A program made the position numbers and the translations under genes. DNA of 64,000 nucleotides, taken from positions 86,356-150,355 of the forward strand of contig JAJDUM010000100.1 in NCBI GenBank assembly GCA_022826645.1. The letters are read 5' to 3'. This DNA is from Candidatus Poribacteria bacterium (GTDB lineage: Bacteria > Poribacteria > WGA-4E > PCPOR2b). Each line of letters opens with the position of its first letter. Within the stretch, counting starts at the first letter, position 1. Shown piece after piece: positions 8,335 to 17,165 of the stretch. Below the pieces are notes generated by a model. That model was given only the letters and a program-made list of their open reading frames with translations, was not told the DNA's origin and did no database searches.

Positions 8335-9144
8335 TTACAAAACTGATGTCCGCCTATCTGGGTTGATGATGTAAGCCGTATAAGGCGTCGGCTTTGTAAA
8401 CCCAAGTTTTTGAGCTAATGCCGCAGAAATTTCAGTTTCCCCTGCGTCTGCCCGGTTACCCGCATCCCAACATGGTTCGATATTATGCTCGATGCAGTAG
8501 AGAACCATTCGTGCCGCAACTGCTTGCGCTAACCGACGTCGTTGATGATCAGGGCGCGTGGCAATGCCCAAATCGAATTTTCCGCCGCCAATTGCGTAAG
8601 ATGTGCACCCCGAGACAATCTGCCCGTTGAACTCGACGGCAAAGGCAACGCCCCGGTTAAGGAAATCTTCGGGCGTCGGATAATTGCGGTGATCGACCAG
8701 CCAATCAACGATCCGCGTTAAACTTTCGATCTCCGTTGAGGTCGTCACTTGCTTAAGTGTATATCCTTGGGGAAGCCGCTGTGTCAACGCCATCAGTGTC
8801 TTGAGATTCCAATCGCCGGTGCTGAAGGCAATCCTTTTCCAAGGGACCAATTGACTTCCCCAAATCCGCCGGAAGGCGTCTGTCCAAGCGGTGTCTTCGC
8901 CGATTAGCGTGGCTTGGGGCGGTATTTCTCTCAACATAGCTTCAGATGCTCTGCTAGTTGCATCTCCAGCAAAGATGTGGGGCCATCCAAGGGTGAGTTG
9001 CCCAACCGTTGGATTATCCACATCGTCAACGAAAGCCGTGCCCATCTCTCCACTGAGGACAGCAGCGACATAGCCACGCAAATAAGGATAACGGTGAAAG
9101 AGTGCGCTAGCAATATGCCGTTGGTCTGGTGAAAGTTCAATCAT
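8335..9144 (-). CDS. GNAT family N-acetyltransferase, ZmaR-like
   Basis: The protein has about 269 residues, and its C-terminal half is a GNAT fold of the type that includes the zwittermicin resistance protein ZmaR. It shows SGCTSYAIGGGKFDLGI, the acetyl-CoA loop region RPDHQRRRLAQAVAARMV, a CWDAGN motif and the final LAQKLGF. It should transfer an acetyl group from acetyl-CoA to an unknown amine. The N-terminal half has no visible motif and is usual for this family. The frame extends upstream through a palindromic repeat to a TTG at 9204. The ATG at 9144 is preferred, although the nearest GGAG is about 21 bases upstream. Start confidence is therefore moderate. Confidence 0.8.
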   Translation of the reverse strand: MIELSPDQRHIASALFHRYPYLRGYVAAVLSGEMGTAFVDDVDNPTVGQLTLGWPHIFAGDATSRASEAMLREIPPQATLIGEDTAWTDAFRRIWGSQLVPWKRIAFSTGDWNLKTLMALTQRLPQGYTLKQVTTSTEIESLTRIVDWLVDHRNYPTPEDFLNRGVAFAVEFNGQIVSGCTSYAIGGGKFDLGIATRPDHQRRRLAQAVAARMVLYCIEHNIEPCWDAGNRADAGETEISAALAQKLGFTKPTPYTAYIINPDRRTSVL

Positions 9145-9188
9145 CGTATTCGTTGTGCAATACAACTCCTTCTGCTTGCAGCTAGAAT

Positions 9189-9216
9189 CTTGCGAAGGTG
9201 TCAAACCTTCGTAAGG
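9189..9216. repeat. Palindromic element, copy 1 (CTTGCGAAGG type)
   Basis: CTTGCGAAGGT pairs with ACCTTCGTAAG across a short loop, with one G-T wobble. The same core occurs at 52946-52976, which suggests a dispersed REP-like family. It sits in the leader of the GNAT gene. Confidence 0.6.
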
Positions 9217-9241
9217 AATGCTCTATACGAATTGGTGATGA

Positions 9242-9949
9242 CTAGAGGAACATCGTGATGCCCATATCAATATATCTATCGCGATCGTCCGGTGCAATAC
9301 CCCGAAGGCAGACCGCAACGCCAGTGCCTTGCAACTGCTCTGCCACATGACGCGCACAGTCATCAAGGGTTTTGAGCGAATGGTGGGGATAGCTTTCTAG
9401 GCTGAAGCTCAGATCCGCTGGTCCGAAAGAAAGACAATCAACACCCGGCTTAGCCAGTTTTCTCGCATTGGTGACCGCGTCAACGGACTCTATCTGCATC
9501 CAGAGGACGCCGTTTTCGTTCCACCATTGCGCATACTCGAGACGTCCGCTATGTTCCGGTGCGACCTTCCGAGAAGCACCGCCCCAACTGCGCTTACCGA
9601 CCTGTGGATAGTAAAAGAAATCAATGGCTTCATCAACCGTTGATTCAAGTTCTACCTGCGGCACCTCAATGCCCGTCGGTCCCAGATCCAGGTAATTGCC
9701 AATAAGGTAGGCATTACGGGTGTGCTTAATCCGGAATTGAACCGGCATATCGAATTCGTCCGCAACTTCGCAAAAGGTTTTCAGGCGTTCTTCGTTAAAT
9801 GCGGAGTGCTGGCTGTCGGTATTAATGAAATCGAAATCTGCCCCATCAAGGATGGTTCTGAGATCATCCGGATCCGATGCAACGGGGGCTCCCCGCCCGA
9901 TAAGTACCTCTCCATCACGTATGCGTTGTTTCAAACTTTTTTCTGCCAT
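9242..9949 (-). CDS. HpcH/HpaI aldolase family protein (2-keto-3-deoxy acid aldolase-like)
   Basis: A 235-residue member of the HpcH/HpaI aldolase family, slightly shorter than the common 250-260. It shows the barrel strands DFDFINTDSQHSAF, VEVPQ-like IEVPQVE, the metal-ligand Glu in LWMQIESVDAV, and Asp in LSFGPADLSFSL. It probably performs retro-aldol cleavage of a sugar-derived 2-keto acid. The ATG at 9949 has AGGAAG 6 bases upstream. The C-terminus ends abruptly at MGITMFL, where relatives have about 15 more residues, so it may be slightly truncated. Not a close duplicate of the aldolase at 7446. Confidence 0.83.
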   Translation of the reverse strand: MAEKSLKQRIRDGEVLIGRGAPVASDPDDLRTILDGADFDFINTDSQHSAFNEERLKTFCEVADEFDMPVQFRIKHTRNAYLIGNYLDLGPTGIEVPQVELESTVDEAIDFFYYPQVGKRSWGGASRKVAPEHSGRLEYAQWWNENGVLWMQIESVDAVTNARKLAKPGVDCLSFGPADLSFSLESYPHHSLKTLDDCARHVAEQLQGTGVAVCLRGIAPDDRDRYIDMGITMFL

Positions 9950-10448
9950 CTGATACTTCCTTTCAAACTTGATTTTGCTATATAAATACTTCCAATCTAA
10001 TCTTCACAATGTTGTGATGCCCATAACAGATAAACAACATCGGGACTTTCACCGCTAACTGTTGGAAAGTCTTAAAAATCCATTGTACCTGTTTTTCGCT
10101 TTCCTATCAACATAAATCAGAGAATCTTACTTGAGTTCTATCCGGAGGCCATAGTTCCTGAGCAGAACAAAGGCACGAAACTGCGCTCCGAGTTGGTTGC
10201 TATATACAGCCGGGCAAACGGAGCCCCTAAAAGATCACACCGAGCACGATCTCTGGAAATTATCTTCCATTTACCCACCGGATTTTTAACGGTTTTTCAC
10301 CCGAAAGTTCTTTTGAGTGGTATAATTAACAAAAAAAGCGGTCCTTGACGTGCGGGTTGCAGAGCGCCTACCGACGCTTTCGCACCTTGCCTGTATACTA
10401 TTATGGAATCGGTGTATTAGTAGCGATGTAAGATATCAGGAGGGGAGC
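9950..10448. other. Intergenic region between divergent genes
   Basis: About 500 bases without a supported gene. The left part (9950-10000) is AT-rich and may hold the minus-strand promoter of the aldolase. The right part holds the extended -10 element at 10318-10326. I see nothing else that is convincing. Confidence 0.6.
10318..10326 (+). promoter_or_regulatory. Extended -10 promoter element before the PhyH gene
   Basis: TGGTATAAT is an extended -10 (TGnTATAAT). No good -35 hexamer is found 17 bases upstream, as is allowed for extended -10 promoters. It is about 120 bases before the start codon at 10449. Confidence 0.45.
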
Positions 10449-11294
10449 ATGTCCACCGAAGAAAAGCTACATCAATTGAAAATGAATGGCTATTGCGTCC
10501 TTGAAGGAGTCATCCCGGATGACAAAATTGATGAGGTGCGAGAGAGTGTAGTGGCAGCACAAGCGGTACACCACGAAAAAGCAGAAGCAGAACTTGCCAA
10601 AACAAGATCGCGAGGACACCGTGTGGGCGTTCAGGGTGTTGCAAATATGAGAGGGGTCATCAACGAAACCCAGACCTTCGCTCCATATTTAGCAGATGAT
10701 CGGATTATGGTGCTCACCAACGCGCTGTTCGGGTCGTATGTGCGAATATCCTGCACTGATTGCGTGATAAACTATCCCGGAAATGAGCGAGGCTACTGGC
10801 ATGCGGACTGGCCCTACAATCAAACCAATGCAACGCATATCCCCGCACCGTATCCGGACACAATCATGCACCTATCAACGATTTGGATGCTGACCCCATT
10901 TGGTCCTGAAACAGGGGGCACCTATATCATCCCCGGCAGCCATAGAACTGACGACAATCCTTCCGCAGCAGGGATAGCGGGAATTGATCCCGATGCCCCA
11001 TATCCGACGGAAACGCAGGTTTCGGGTTCCGCAGGCAGTGTGCTACTCTACGACAGCCGGCTCTGGCATGCGGTACCGCCAAATCGTAGTGACAAACCAC
11101 GTGTGGCCATCATTGTTCGCTACGCACCGTGGTGGCTTAATCTGAATCCCACACAGGCTGGAAATCCAGAGCACACTCAAATAGTGATTGAGACGGACGG
11201 AAAAAATTACCATTCACCCCTCATACGATCAGATGTTTACGAGACACTGCCTGATAATGTCAAACCGTTATACCGGCATTGGGTGGAGACATAG
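10449..11294 (+). CDS. Phytanoyl-CoA dioxygenase (PhyH) family protein
   Basis: A 281-residue Fe(II)/2-oxoglutarate-dependent oxygenase of the PhyH superfamily. The iron-binding HxD is in YWHADWPYN, the distal His in DSRLWHAVPPN, and the 2-oxoglutarate-binding Arg follows in KPRVAIIVRYAPWW. The jelly-roll core segment GGTYIIPGSHR is clear. It would hydroxylate a small molecule with loss of CO2 from 2-oxoglutarate. The frame extends upstream to a GTG at 10350, but AGGAGGGG lies immediately before the ATG at 10449, so that start is chosen. This is one of three PhyH genes in the window (also 36122 and 58807), and they differ clearly from one another. Substrate is unknown. Confidence 0.9.
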   Translation: MSTEEKLHQLKMNGYCVLEGVIPDDKIDEVRESVVAAQAVHHEKAEAELAKTRSRGHRVGVQGVANMRGVINETQTFAPYLADDRIMVLTNALFGSYVRISCTDCVINYPGNERGYWHADWPYNQTNATHIPAPYPDTIMHLSTIWMLTPFGPETGGTYIIPGSHRTDDNPSAAGIAGIDPDAPYPTETQVSGSAGSVLLYDSRLWHAVPPNRSDKPRVAIIVRYAPWWLNLNPTQAGNPEHTQIVIETDGKNYHSPLIRSDVYETLPDNVKPLYRHWVET

Positions 11295-11363
11295 ACTATC
11301 CGATTTGAGAGTGTCAAATAACCTGAGTTGTGGCTTTAATTGGACAGGAATTGTCTATACCAA

Positions 11364-11409
11364 CTGATCTCTGTCAACCCGAAAGGCTAAAGAGATGATT
11401 TGAGATCAG
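11364..11409 (+). promoter_or_regulatory. Leader inverted repeat before the first TolB-like gene
   Basis: CTGATCTC at 11364-11371 is the exact complement of GAGATCAG at 11402-11409, and the second arm abuts the GAGGAGG ribosome site. The leader is duplicated before the second gene (12494-12540), where the arms pair less well. It could influence translation. Confidence 0.45.
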
Positions 11410-11423
11410 AGGAGGAATGGCAG

Positions 11424-12371
11424 ATGCGACGGAGATACAATCTCGCATATCTGATTTTAGGTGGCGTTGTAGCCTTGGGTCTAACGCTGCTGATGATAGA
11501 CGTTGACGCACAGGCGCGGGTTGCTTTCGTGTCTCAGAGGGACGGGAATCCTGAGATCTACGTGGTGAACATTGATGGGAAGAATCTGCGAAGACTGACC
11601 AACAATCCCGCTGTTGAATGGGACCCCTCATGGGCTCCGGGCGGTAAACACATTGTCTTTAGTTCCAAACGAGATCGGAACAGTGAAATCTACGTGATGG
11701 ACGCTGACGGGAAGAATCCACGAAGACTCACCATTAATCGCCGTAACGACTGGCATCCCTCATGGTCCCCTGACGGTGAATGGATTGCCTTTGCGTCCGA
11801 TAGAGAAGGTAATTTTGAAATCTACCTGATAGACACCAATGGGAAGAATCAACAAAGACTGACTAATAATCGCCGTAGCGACTGGCATCCCTCGTGGTCA
11901 CCGGACGGCGAGCGGATTGCCTTTGCGTCCGATAGAGATGGTAACTTCGAAATTTATGTGATGGAGGCTGATGGGGAGAATCCACAAAGACTCACCAATA
12001 ATCCGCGTGACGACTGGCATCCCTCGTGGTCACCGGACGGTGAGTGGATCGCCTTTGCGTCTGAAATGGATGGTAACTTTGAGATCTACATGATGGAGGC
12101 TGATGGGGAGAATCCACAAAGACTCACCAATAATCCGCGTAGCGACTGGCATCCCTCGTGGTCGCCGGACGGAGAACGGATTGCCTTTGCGTCTGATAGA
12201 GACGGGAACTTTGAAATCTATATAATAGACACCGATGGGAATAATCCACAAAGACTCACCAAGCATCCCGATGATGACACCGATCCTGCATGGTTTGACC
12301 CTACTTTCTCAGTTGCTCCCGCAAGCAAGAAAATCTCAATATGGGGGTGGCTTAAACAAGATGTCCAGTAA
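11424..12371 (+). CDS. Secreted TolB-like beta-propeller protein, six blades
   Basis: The 315-residue protein has an N-terminal signal peptide (MRRRYNLAYLILGG and a hydrophobic run ending at DAQA, about residue 31). It then has six repeats of 44 residues of the TolB/PD40 WD-like type, each built on PSWSPDGERIAFAS, GNFEIYVM, DG and RLTNN. Such propellers sit in the periplasm or outside the cell and bind proteins or ligands; no catalytic residues are seen. Repeats 3-6 are almost identical at DNA level. GGAGG lies 8 bases before the chosen ATG; an earlier in-frame start at 11400 would disturb the signal peptide. It is a tandem paralogue of the gene at 12555, and the duplicated unit includes the leader. 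It is not the true TolB of the Tol-Pal system as far as context shows. Confidence 0.87.
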   Translation: MRRRYNLAYLILGGVVALGLTLLMIDVDAQARVAFVSQRDGNPEIYVVNIDGKNLRRLTNNPAVEWDPSWAPGGKHIVFSSKRDRNSEIYVMDADGKNPRRLTINRRNDWHPSWSPDGEWIAFASDREGNFEIYLIDTNGKNQQRLTNNRRSDWHPSWSPDGERIAFASDRDGNFEIYVMEADGENPQRLTNNPRDDWHPSWSPDGEWIAFASEMDGNFEIYMMEADGENPQRLTNNPRSDWHPSWSPDGERIAFASDRDGNFEIYIIDTDGNNPQRLTKHPDDDTDPAWFDPTFSVAPASKKISIWGWLKQDVQ

Positions 12372-12389
12372 CTGCTGTGATTGGGAAAA

Positions 12390-12421
12390 CGGTGTTTGTT
12401 GAGGTCGGGGCATAAACACCG
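12390..12421. repeat. Inverted repeat after the first TolB-like gene
   Basis: CGGTGTTT at 12390-12397 pairs perfectly with AAACACCG at 12414-12421 across 16 bases, 18 bases after the stop. It may act as a weak terminator, but no T-tract follows. Confidence 0.4.
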
Positions 12422-12554
12422 AGGAAGGACCGCAGTCTGCATGCGATAATAATTTGAGTTATGCCTTTAGTTGGAAAGGGATCGTCAACACCAGCAGATC
12501 TCTATTAACCCGAAAGGCTAAAAAGATGATTTGAGAACAGAGGAGAAATGACAG

Positions 12555-13370
12555 ATGCGACAGAGATACAATCTAGCACATCTGATTTTAGCTAGCGCTG
12601 TAGTCTCGGGTCTAACGCTGCTAATAATAGCCGTTGACGCACAGGCACGGATTGCTTTCGTGTCTGAGAGGGATGGGAATCCTGAAATCTACGTGGTGAA
12701 CATTGATGGGAAGAATCTGCGAAGACTGACCAACAATCCCGCTGTTGAATGGGATCCCTCATGGGCTCCGGGCGGTAAACGCATTGTCTTTAGTTCCAAA
12801 CGAGATCGGAACAGTGAAATCTATGTGATAGACGCTGATGGCAAGAATCCGCAAAGACTCACCATTAATGGCCGTAACGACTGGCATCCCTCATGGTCAC
12901 CGGACGGTGAACGGATCGCCTTTGCGTCTGATAGAGACGGAAACTTTGAAATCTACGTGATAGACACCGATGGGAAGAATCAACAAAGACTCACTAATAA
13001 TCGCCGTAGCGACTGGTATCCCTCATGGTCGCCGGACGGAGAACGGATTGCCTTTGCGTCTGATAAAGATGGGAACTTCGAGATCTACGTGATGGCTGCC
13101 GATGGAGGTAATCAACAAAGGCTCACCGATAATCTCCGTAGTGACTGGCATCCCTCATGGTCGCCGGACGGCGAACGGATTGCCTTTGCGTCTGATAGAG
13201 ACGGAAACTTTGAAATCTATATGGTAGACACCGATGGGGGTAATCAACAAAAACTCACCAAGCATCCCGATGATGACTCTGATCCTGCCTGGTTTGACCC
13301 CACGTTTGCAGTTGCTTCCGCAGGCAAAAAATCCACGATATGGGGCTGGCTCAAACAAGTTGTCCCATAA
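12555..13370 (+). CDS. Secreted TolB-like beta-propeller protein, five blades
   Basis: The 271-residue protein has the same architecture as its upstream neighbour: a signal peptide ending at VDAQA, then five 44-residue propeller repeats (PSWSPDGERIAFASD, NFEIYV, RLTNN). It is shorter than the first copy by 44 residues, exactly one blade, so the pair differs by loss or gain of one repeat. The C-terminal tails (DPAWFDPTF, IWGWLKQ) match in both. Leader, ribosome site (GAGGAGA) and the sequence after the stop are duplicated as well. It is probably exported and works as a binding scaffold; no partner is evident. Confidence 0.87.
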   Translation: MRQRYNLAHLILASAVVSGLTLLIIAVDAQARIAFVSERDGNPEIYVVNIDGKNLRRLTNNPAVEWDPSWAPGGKRIVFSSKRDRNSEIYVIDADGKNPQRLTINGRNDWHPSWSPDGERIAFASDRDGNFEIYVIDTDGKNQQRLTNNRRSDWYPSWSPDGERIAFASDKDGNFEIYVMAADGGNQQRLTDNLRSDWHPSWSPDGERIAFASDRDGNFEIYMVDTDGGNQQKLTKHPDDDSDPAWFDPTFAVASAGKKSTIWGWLKQVVP

Positions 13371-13413
13371 CTGCCGTTATTGAGAAAACAGCGTTTGCCG
13401 CTTCCCTGTTTCA

Positions 13414-13818
13414 CTATTCCGCGTACTCATCAAAATTGGTGACCTTCCACCGTCCTTCAATCAGTTCAGTGAAAATCACAGTGTTGCGGACCGTGTTTGT
13501 AAAACTTGTGCCCTTGATAATCAGTTGGTATCTGAAAAATACGCGGTTTTCGTCCTCAATTTTTTTTCCTACCTGCTTATACTCAAGATTTGGCTTGACT
13601 TGGGATTGGTCACTACCGCTTCGGACTTCCCGTAAGATTTCGATTTCCGATTTCAACTTTTCCTTAGCAAGGCCTCCGCTCAAACGTAGTGCCATCGCTT
13701 GGTTTGCATGCAGGTAGTAGTTATAGACAAAATCCTCCGCAACATCCTCAGGCGTGTTCCTGTCCGAACAAGCAGATATAATCAATAAAGGAATGAAGCC
13801 AATCCATACCCTTTTCAT
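13414..13818 (-). CDS. Putative lipoprotein of unknown function
   Basis: This 134-residue protein starts MKRVWIGFIPLLIISAC, a signal peptide with a lipobox ending at Cys17, so it should be a lipid-anchored protein. The mature part begins with EDVAEDFVYNYYLHANQ and ends in alternating strands (YQLIIKGTSF, IEGRWKVTNFDEYAE), which resembles small NTF2-like/DUF4878 lipoproteins, but I cannot prove this. The start at 13818 is chosen because the signal peptide begins there and AAGGAA lies upstream; the frame is open to 13869. It converges on the TolB-like genes and diverges from the dehydratase gene. Confidence 0.7.
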   Translation of the reverse strand: MKRVWIGFIPLLIISACSDRNTPEDVAEDFVYNYYLHANQAMALRLSGGLAKEKLKSEIEILREVRSGSDQSQVKPNLEYKQVGKKIEDENRVFFRYQLIIKGTSFTNTVRNTVIFTELIEGRWKVTNFDEYAE

Positions 13819-13869
13819 GGGGTTTCCTTTCGCTGAATCGTTCAGCAAAGATAGCAGTCCGTAATTCAT

Positions 13870-13898
13870 TTGACGTGACTTGGACGGGTTGATATAAT
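13870..13898 (+). promoter_or_regulatory. Sigma-70-like promoter upstream of the sugar-acid dehydratase gene
   Basis: TTGACG at 13870-13875 and TATAAT at 13893-13898 are separated by 17 bases. It lies about 175 bases before the start codon at 14075, so the transcript would have a long leader. Confidence 0.6.
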
Positions 13899-14074
13899 GC
13901 CCAATGAGTCTCTCGATCCGATGAAGTGTTCACATGCTAAACGGAAAGGAAGATTGGTGATTATCCGCGAGCAGGTTTGTACTTATCCCGTTCAAGGACA
14001 TATCGAATGATAGCCCTTAACTTAGTGTGCGTCAAGAAAAATTAAATATTCTGGCTTTAGGAGTACATTACAAG

Positions 14075-15175
14075 ATGAAAATTACCAAACTCGAAACATT
14101 CCTAATTGCACCCCGCTGGCTGTTCCTACGCGTGCATACGGACGAAGGAATCGTCGGCTTAGGCGAGCCGTATTTGGAAGGACGTGCCACAACCTCCGCT
14201 GAGGCGGTCAGGGAATTGGAGGACTACCTCATCGGTCAAGATCCACGACGAATTATCCATCACTGGGAAGCGATGTATCGACAGCCATGTTATCATGGTG
14301 GCGCAATTATGATGAGCGCGATCAGTGGGGTCGAGGCTGCGCTTTGGGATATCCTCGGTAAAAGCGTCGGTTTGCCGGTATGGCAGTTGTTGGGTGGGCG
14401 TGCCCGAGACCGCATCCGTCTGTACAAAGGGGGCGGCTCCATTGAGCAGATGAAAGCAGATGTGGCACGCGGATTCAAGGGTTTTAAAATCGGGATCCCG
14501 GGACAGTATCCCAAAGTTCACGCCACAAAAGAATTTATCGACCAGGCGGTGGCTTGGGTAGGGGAAGTCCGTGACGCCGTTGGGCCTTCCGTTGATATCG
14601 CCATTGATCTACACGGGGCGTTTCTCCCCGCCGCCGCGGTGCCCATCATAAAAGCGTTGGAGCCGTTACATCCAGCGTGGATCGAAGATCCGTGTCAGTG
14701 CGAAAACTACGATGAGATGGCGCGCATCGCTCAATCCACGAGCATTCCTATCGCAGCAGGTGAGCGTGTTTTCACACGCTGGGCATTTCGTGAGCTTTTG
14801 GAGCGCGGTGCAGCAAAAATCTTAAACCCAGACCCCTGCCATGTTGGCGGCATTTTTGAGACACGCCTCATCGCGGGGATGGCAGAGATGCACTATGCCG
14901 GCGTCGCTCCCCATTGTCCGCTCGGTCCAATTGCTCTTGCAACCTGCCTGCAACTCGATGCCATGATGCCAAACTTCGTGTCTCAGGAACATGTTACGCT
15001 CGGTGAGGGCTACCTCAAAGAACCGTTCGTTCCTGTCGATGGGTACCTTCCAATTCCTGACAAACCGGGGCTTGGGATCGAACTCGACGACGAAGCGATG
15101 GCGGACAAAATCGGTGCTATCTTCCGCCCGCAATCCCCGCTTCACCCCGAAGATGGAACGGTTGTTGATTGGTAG
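14075..15175 (+). CDS. Mandelate racemase/enolase superfamily, galactonate dehydratase-like
   Basis: The 366-residue protein has the N-terminal MR/MLE capping domain (ETFLIAPRWLFLRVHTDEG, LIGQDPRRI) and a C-terminal barrel. Magnesium ligands are visible in AIDLHGAF (Asp), WIEDPCQ (Glu) and AAGERVFTRW (Glu), and the general-base His in APHCPLGP. The N-terminus closely resembles D-galactonate dehydratase (DgoD). It would remove water from an aldonic acid to give a 2-keto-3-deoxy acid. The next gene is a DapA-family aldolase that could cleave such a product, so the pair looks like a short catabolic route. AGGAG lies 11 bases before the ATG; the frame is open to 14027. The sugar acid is not certain. 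Confidence 0.87.
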   Translation: MKITKLETFLIAPRWLFLRVHTDEGIVGLGEPYLEGRATTSAEAVRELEDYLIGQDPRRIIHHWEAMYRQPCYHGGAIMMSAISGVEAALWDILGKSVGLPVWQLLGGRARDRIRLYKGGGSIEQMKADVARGFKGFKIGIPGQYPKVHATKEFIDQAVAWVGEVRDAVGPSVDIAIDLHGAFLPAAAVPIIKALEPLHPAWIEDPCQCENYDEMARIAQSTSIPIAAGERVFTRWAFRELLERGAAKILNPDPCHVGGIFETRLIAGMAEMHYAGVAPHCPLGPIALATCLQLDAMMPNFVSQEHVTLGEGYLKEPFVPVDGYLPIPDKPGLGIELDDEAMADKIGAIFRPQSPLHPEDGTVVDW

Positions 15176-15240
15176 ACGAAAGCCGATGACCAACCGCATC
15201 TGTTTTATTCCGTAGTACGAAGGAGGTCGTTCAAGTTGTC

Positions 15241-16152
15241 ATGATAGATCGTTCGAGAGTTAGAGAAGCACTTACCGGACCCGTCGCCTCCGTCCATACC
15301 CCCTTTCTACGCAGCGGGGAAATCGACGAAAAAGGGCTGCGCAGCATGATTGACCATGTGATTGACGCTGGCAGCGGAAGCATCATCTTGACATATGGGG
15401 ATAGCCTATATTCGGTGTTGACTGACGAGGAGGTTGCTCATATCACCAAAGTGACCGCAGAGCATGTAGCGGGGCGCGCCATGGTGATCGCGGCAGATAG
15501 ACAATGGTGGACTGATAAAGAGGTAGAGTTTGCCAAATACGCTGCAAGTGTCAGCGCGGATCTATTGATGGTTCTGCCACCCAACTGGGCGAGATCCTGT
15601 ACGGTGGAAACCTTTGTCGAACACTACGCTGCGGTGGCTGAACATATTCCGGTCATGGTTGTCACCAATGTGTTTGCAAATGCACCGAATCTCGGTTTAA
15701 AGACGCTAGAGGTCTTGCGAGATCAAGTGGATGGGGTTGTTGCTATCAAGGATGACATCGTTGGGGCGTTTGCCAGGCGGATGGGATTGCTGTTACACGG
15801 TCATTGGGGCGTGATTTCCGGCGGTCAGAAACAGAACCATCTGGACGTGCTGCCCTATGGCTGTGACGGCTATTTCTCCACCTTCATCCACTTCAGACCC
15901 GACATCACCCAAGAGTATTGGCGGGCAGTTCAGACGCAGGATTGGCAGCGCGTGAAAGAGATTATACACGACTACGATTTTCCGTATTTCGATTTTGTCG
16001 GTGGGCTGACAGGGGGCGGAGATGCCGGTATTCATGGAACGCTTGAACTGTTCGGGATCGCTGGACGCTGGCGCAGAAAACCCTATCACACGCTAAACGA
16101 TGCGGAGATGGATCAGTTGAAGGGGTTTTTTCAAGATAAAGGTTTGCTTTAA
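15241..16152 (+). CDS. Dihydrodipicolinate synthase (DapA) family aldolase
   Basis: The 303-residue TIM barrel has the DHDPS/N-acetylneuraminate lyase layout: SVHTPFLRSGEID near the start, a catalytic Schiff-base Lys in VVAIKDD near residue 166, and ISGGQ near the C-terminal third. The usual catalytic Tyr region is replaced by VTNVFANAP. Together with the dehydratase upstream (65 bases apart) it probably cleaves a 2-keto-3-deoxy sugar acid rather than making dihydrodipicolinate. AAGGAGG is present about 14 bases before the ATG. The stop overlaps by 4 bases with the stop region of the converging RraA-like gene. Confidence 0.85.
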   Translation: MIDRSRVREALTGPVASVHTPFLRSGEIDEKGLRSMIDHVIDAGSGSIILTYGDSLYSVLTDEEVAHITKVTAEHVAGRAMVIAADRQWWTDKEVEFAKYAASVSADLLMVLPPNWARSCTVETFVEHYAAVAEHIPVMVVTNVFANAPNLGLKTLEVLRDQVDGVVAIKDDIVGAFARRMGLLLHGHWGVISGGQKQNHLDVLPYGCDGYFSTFIHFRPDITQEYWRAVQTQDWQRVKEIIHDYDFPYFDFVGGLTGGGDAGIHGTLELFGIAGRWRRKPYHTLNDAEMDQLKGFFQDKGLL

Positions 16153-16868
16153 TTCCGCTCTCTCCTCTTTCTTTTCCATTCCTCATATTCAGCAAGTGTT
16201 TTTTCATCCGGTGGATAGACGCCAATGATGCTTGCTCCAGCCTGTATCTTTTCCGTGATAAATACCTCTTTCTCCTCCATTTCAGCAGCGGTCTGTGCGA
16301 CCTCATCTGCTAATTGTGCCGGCACCACAACTACACCCTCTTCATCACCTACGATGATGTCACCCGGACACACCGCCACGTCGCCGCAGGCAACGGGCAC
16401 CTGAATCTCGCTTGGATGGTGTATAGTCTTGTTGGTGTGGGCGTTCATCGCCGCTGCATAAGCTGGAATACCGAGTTCTGCGATGACCGGACTATCACGG
16501 TAAGCACCATCAGTTACAATGCCTGCCGCACCGCGGCAGTGGAGGCGCGTGGCAAGGATTGACCCCATCGTTCCGGCGCGGGTATCCCCTCGTGCATCGA
16601 CAACAAACACTTCTCCCTCACCAATTTGCTCAATCCCGACGCGTTGGACATCTTTTAGATTATCAACTGTACCCGGATCCAGATCTTCGCGCATCGGTAG
16701 ATACCTAAGCGTAAATGCGGGACCTGCCATCTTCATATTGGGCCGTAGTGGTGCAACGCCGTGCATAAAGGTACGGGTAATGCCGTGTTGTCGTAGTACT
16801 GAAGTCAGAGTCGCAGTACTGGGAATCAAGAGAAGGTCAAGCGTCTCACGCGATATTTTTTGTGTCAT
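16149..16868 (-). CDS. RraA-like family protein (aldolase or RNase E regulator fold)
   Basis: A 239-residue protein of the RraA/HMG aldolase family. The core motif is visible as GSILATRLHCRGAAGIVTDGAYRD, in pieces GSILATRLHCRG and GIVTDGAYRD, followed by VGDEEGVVVVP. Members either bind RNase E or act as metal-dependent 4-hydroxy-4-methyl-2-oxoglutarate or oxaloacetate aldolase/decarboxylase. The Arg and Asp in DGAYRD are the substrate and metal residues of the enzyme type. With sugar-acid genes next door an aldolase role is more likely. AAAGGGG precedes the ATG. It converges on the DapA-like gene and overlaps it tail to tail. Confidence 0.83.
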   Translation of the reverse strand: MTQKISRETLDLLLIPSTATLTSVLRQHGITRTFMHGVAPLRPNMKMAGPAFTLRYLPMREDLDPGTVDNLKDVQRVGIEQIGEGEVFVVDARGDTRAGTMGSILATRLHCRGAAGIVTDGAYRDSPVIAELGIPAYAAAMNAHTNKTIHHPSEIQVPVACGDVAVCPGDIIVGDEEGVVVVPAQLADEVAQTAAEMEEKEVFITEKIQAGASIIGVYPPDEKTLAEYEEWKRKRRERN

Positions 16869-17084
16869 CTGTTTTCCCCTTTACAAAGTTAATCTTATGA
16901 AGGCCTTAAAAAATTACATAAACCTATCTTGCCGATATTATAAACCAGAATGGTTACAATTCAACCCTTAAATTCGACTAGGATTTTCAGACTGCTTTAG
17001 ATCCCAATATCATCGCAGATTAAAGGATTAACAGATGCTTACATCCCGATCCTATCGGAGATATTCTCGCGCCTCGGTTTTCGG

Positions 17085-17113
17085 TTGACGTGCGAAATTC
17101 GCTAATGTATAAT
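17085..17113 (+). promoter_or_regulatory. Sigma-70-like promoter for rsmD
   Basis: TTGACG at 17085-17090 and TATAAT at 17108-17113 are separated by 17 bases, 52 bases before the rsmD start codon. The match to consensus is 11 of 12. Confidence 0.75.
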
Positions 17114-17165
17114 CTGCCCATACCGCACTACATACCGGGCTTTAAAGCGTCATCAAGGATGCAGA

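Noticed and set aside
11424..13370. CRISPR or satellite array
   Set aside because: The regular 132-base repeats are coding blades of TolB-like propellers and have no spacers.
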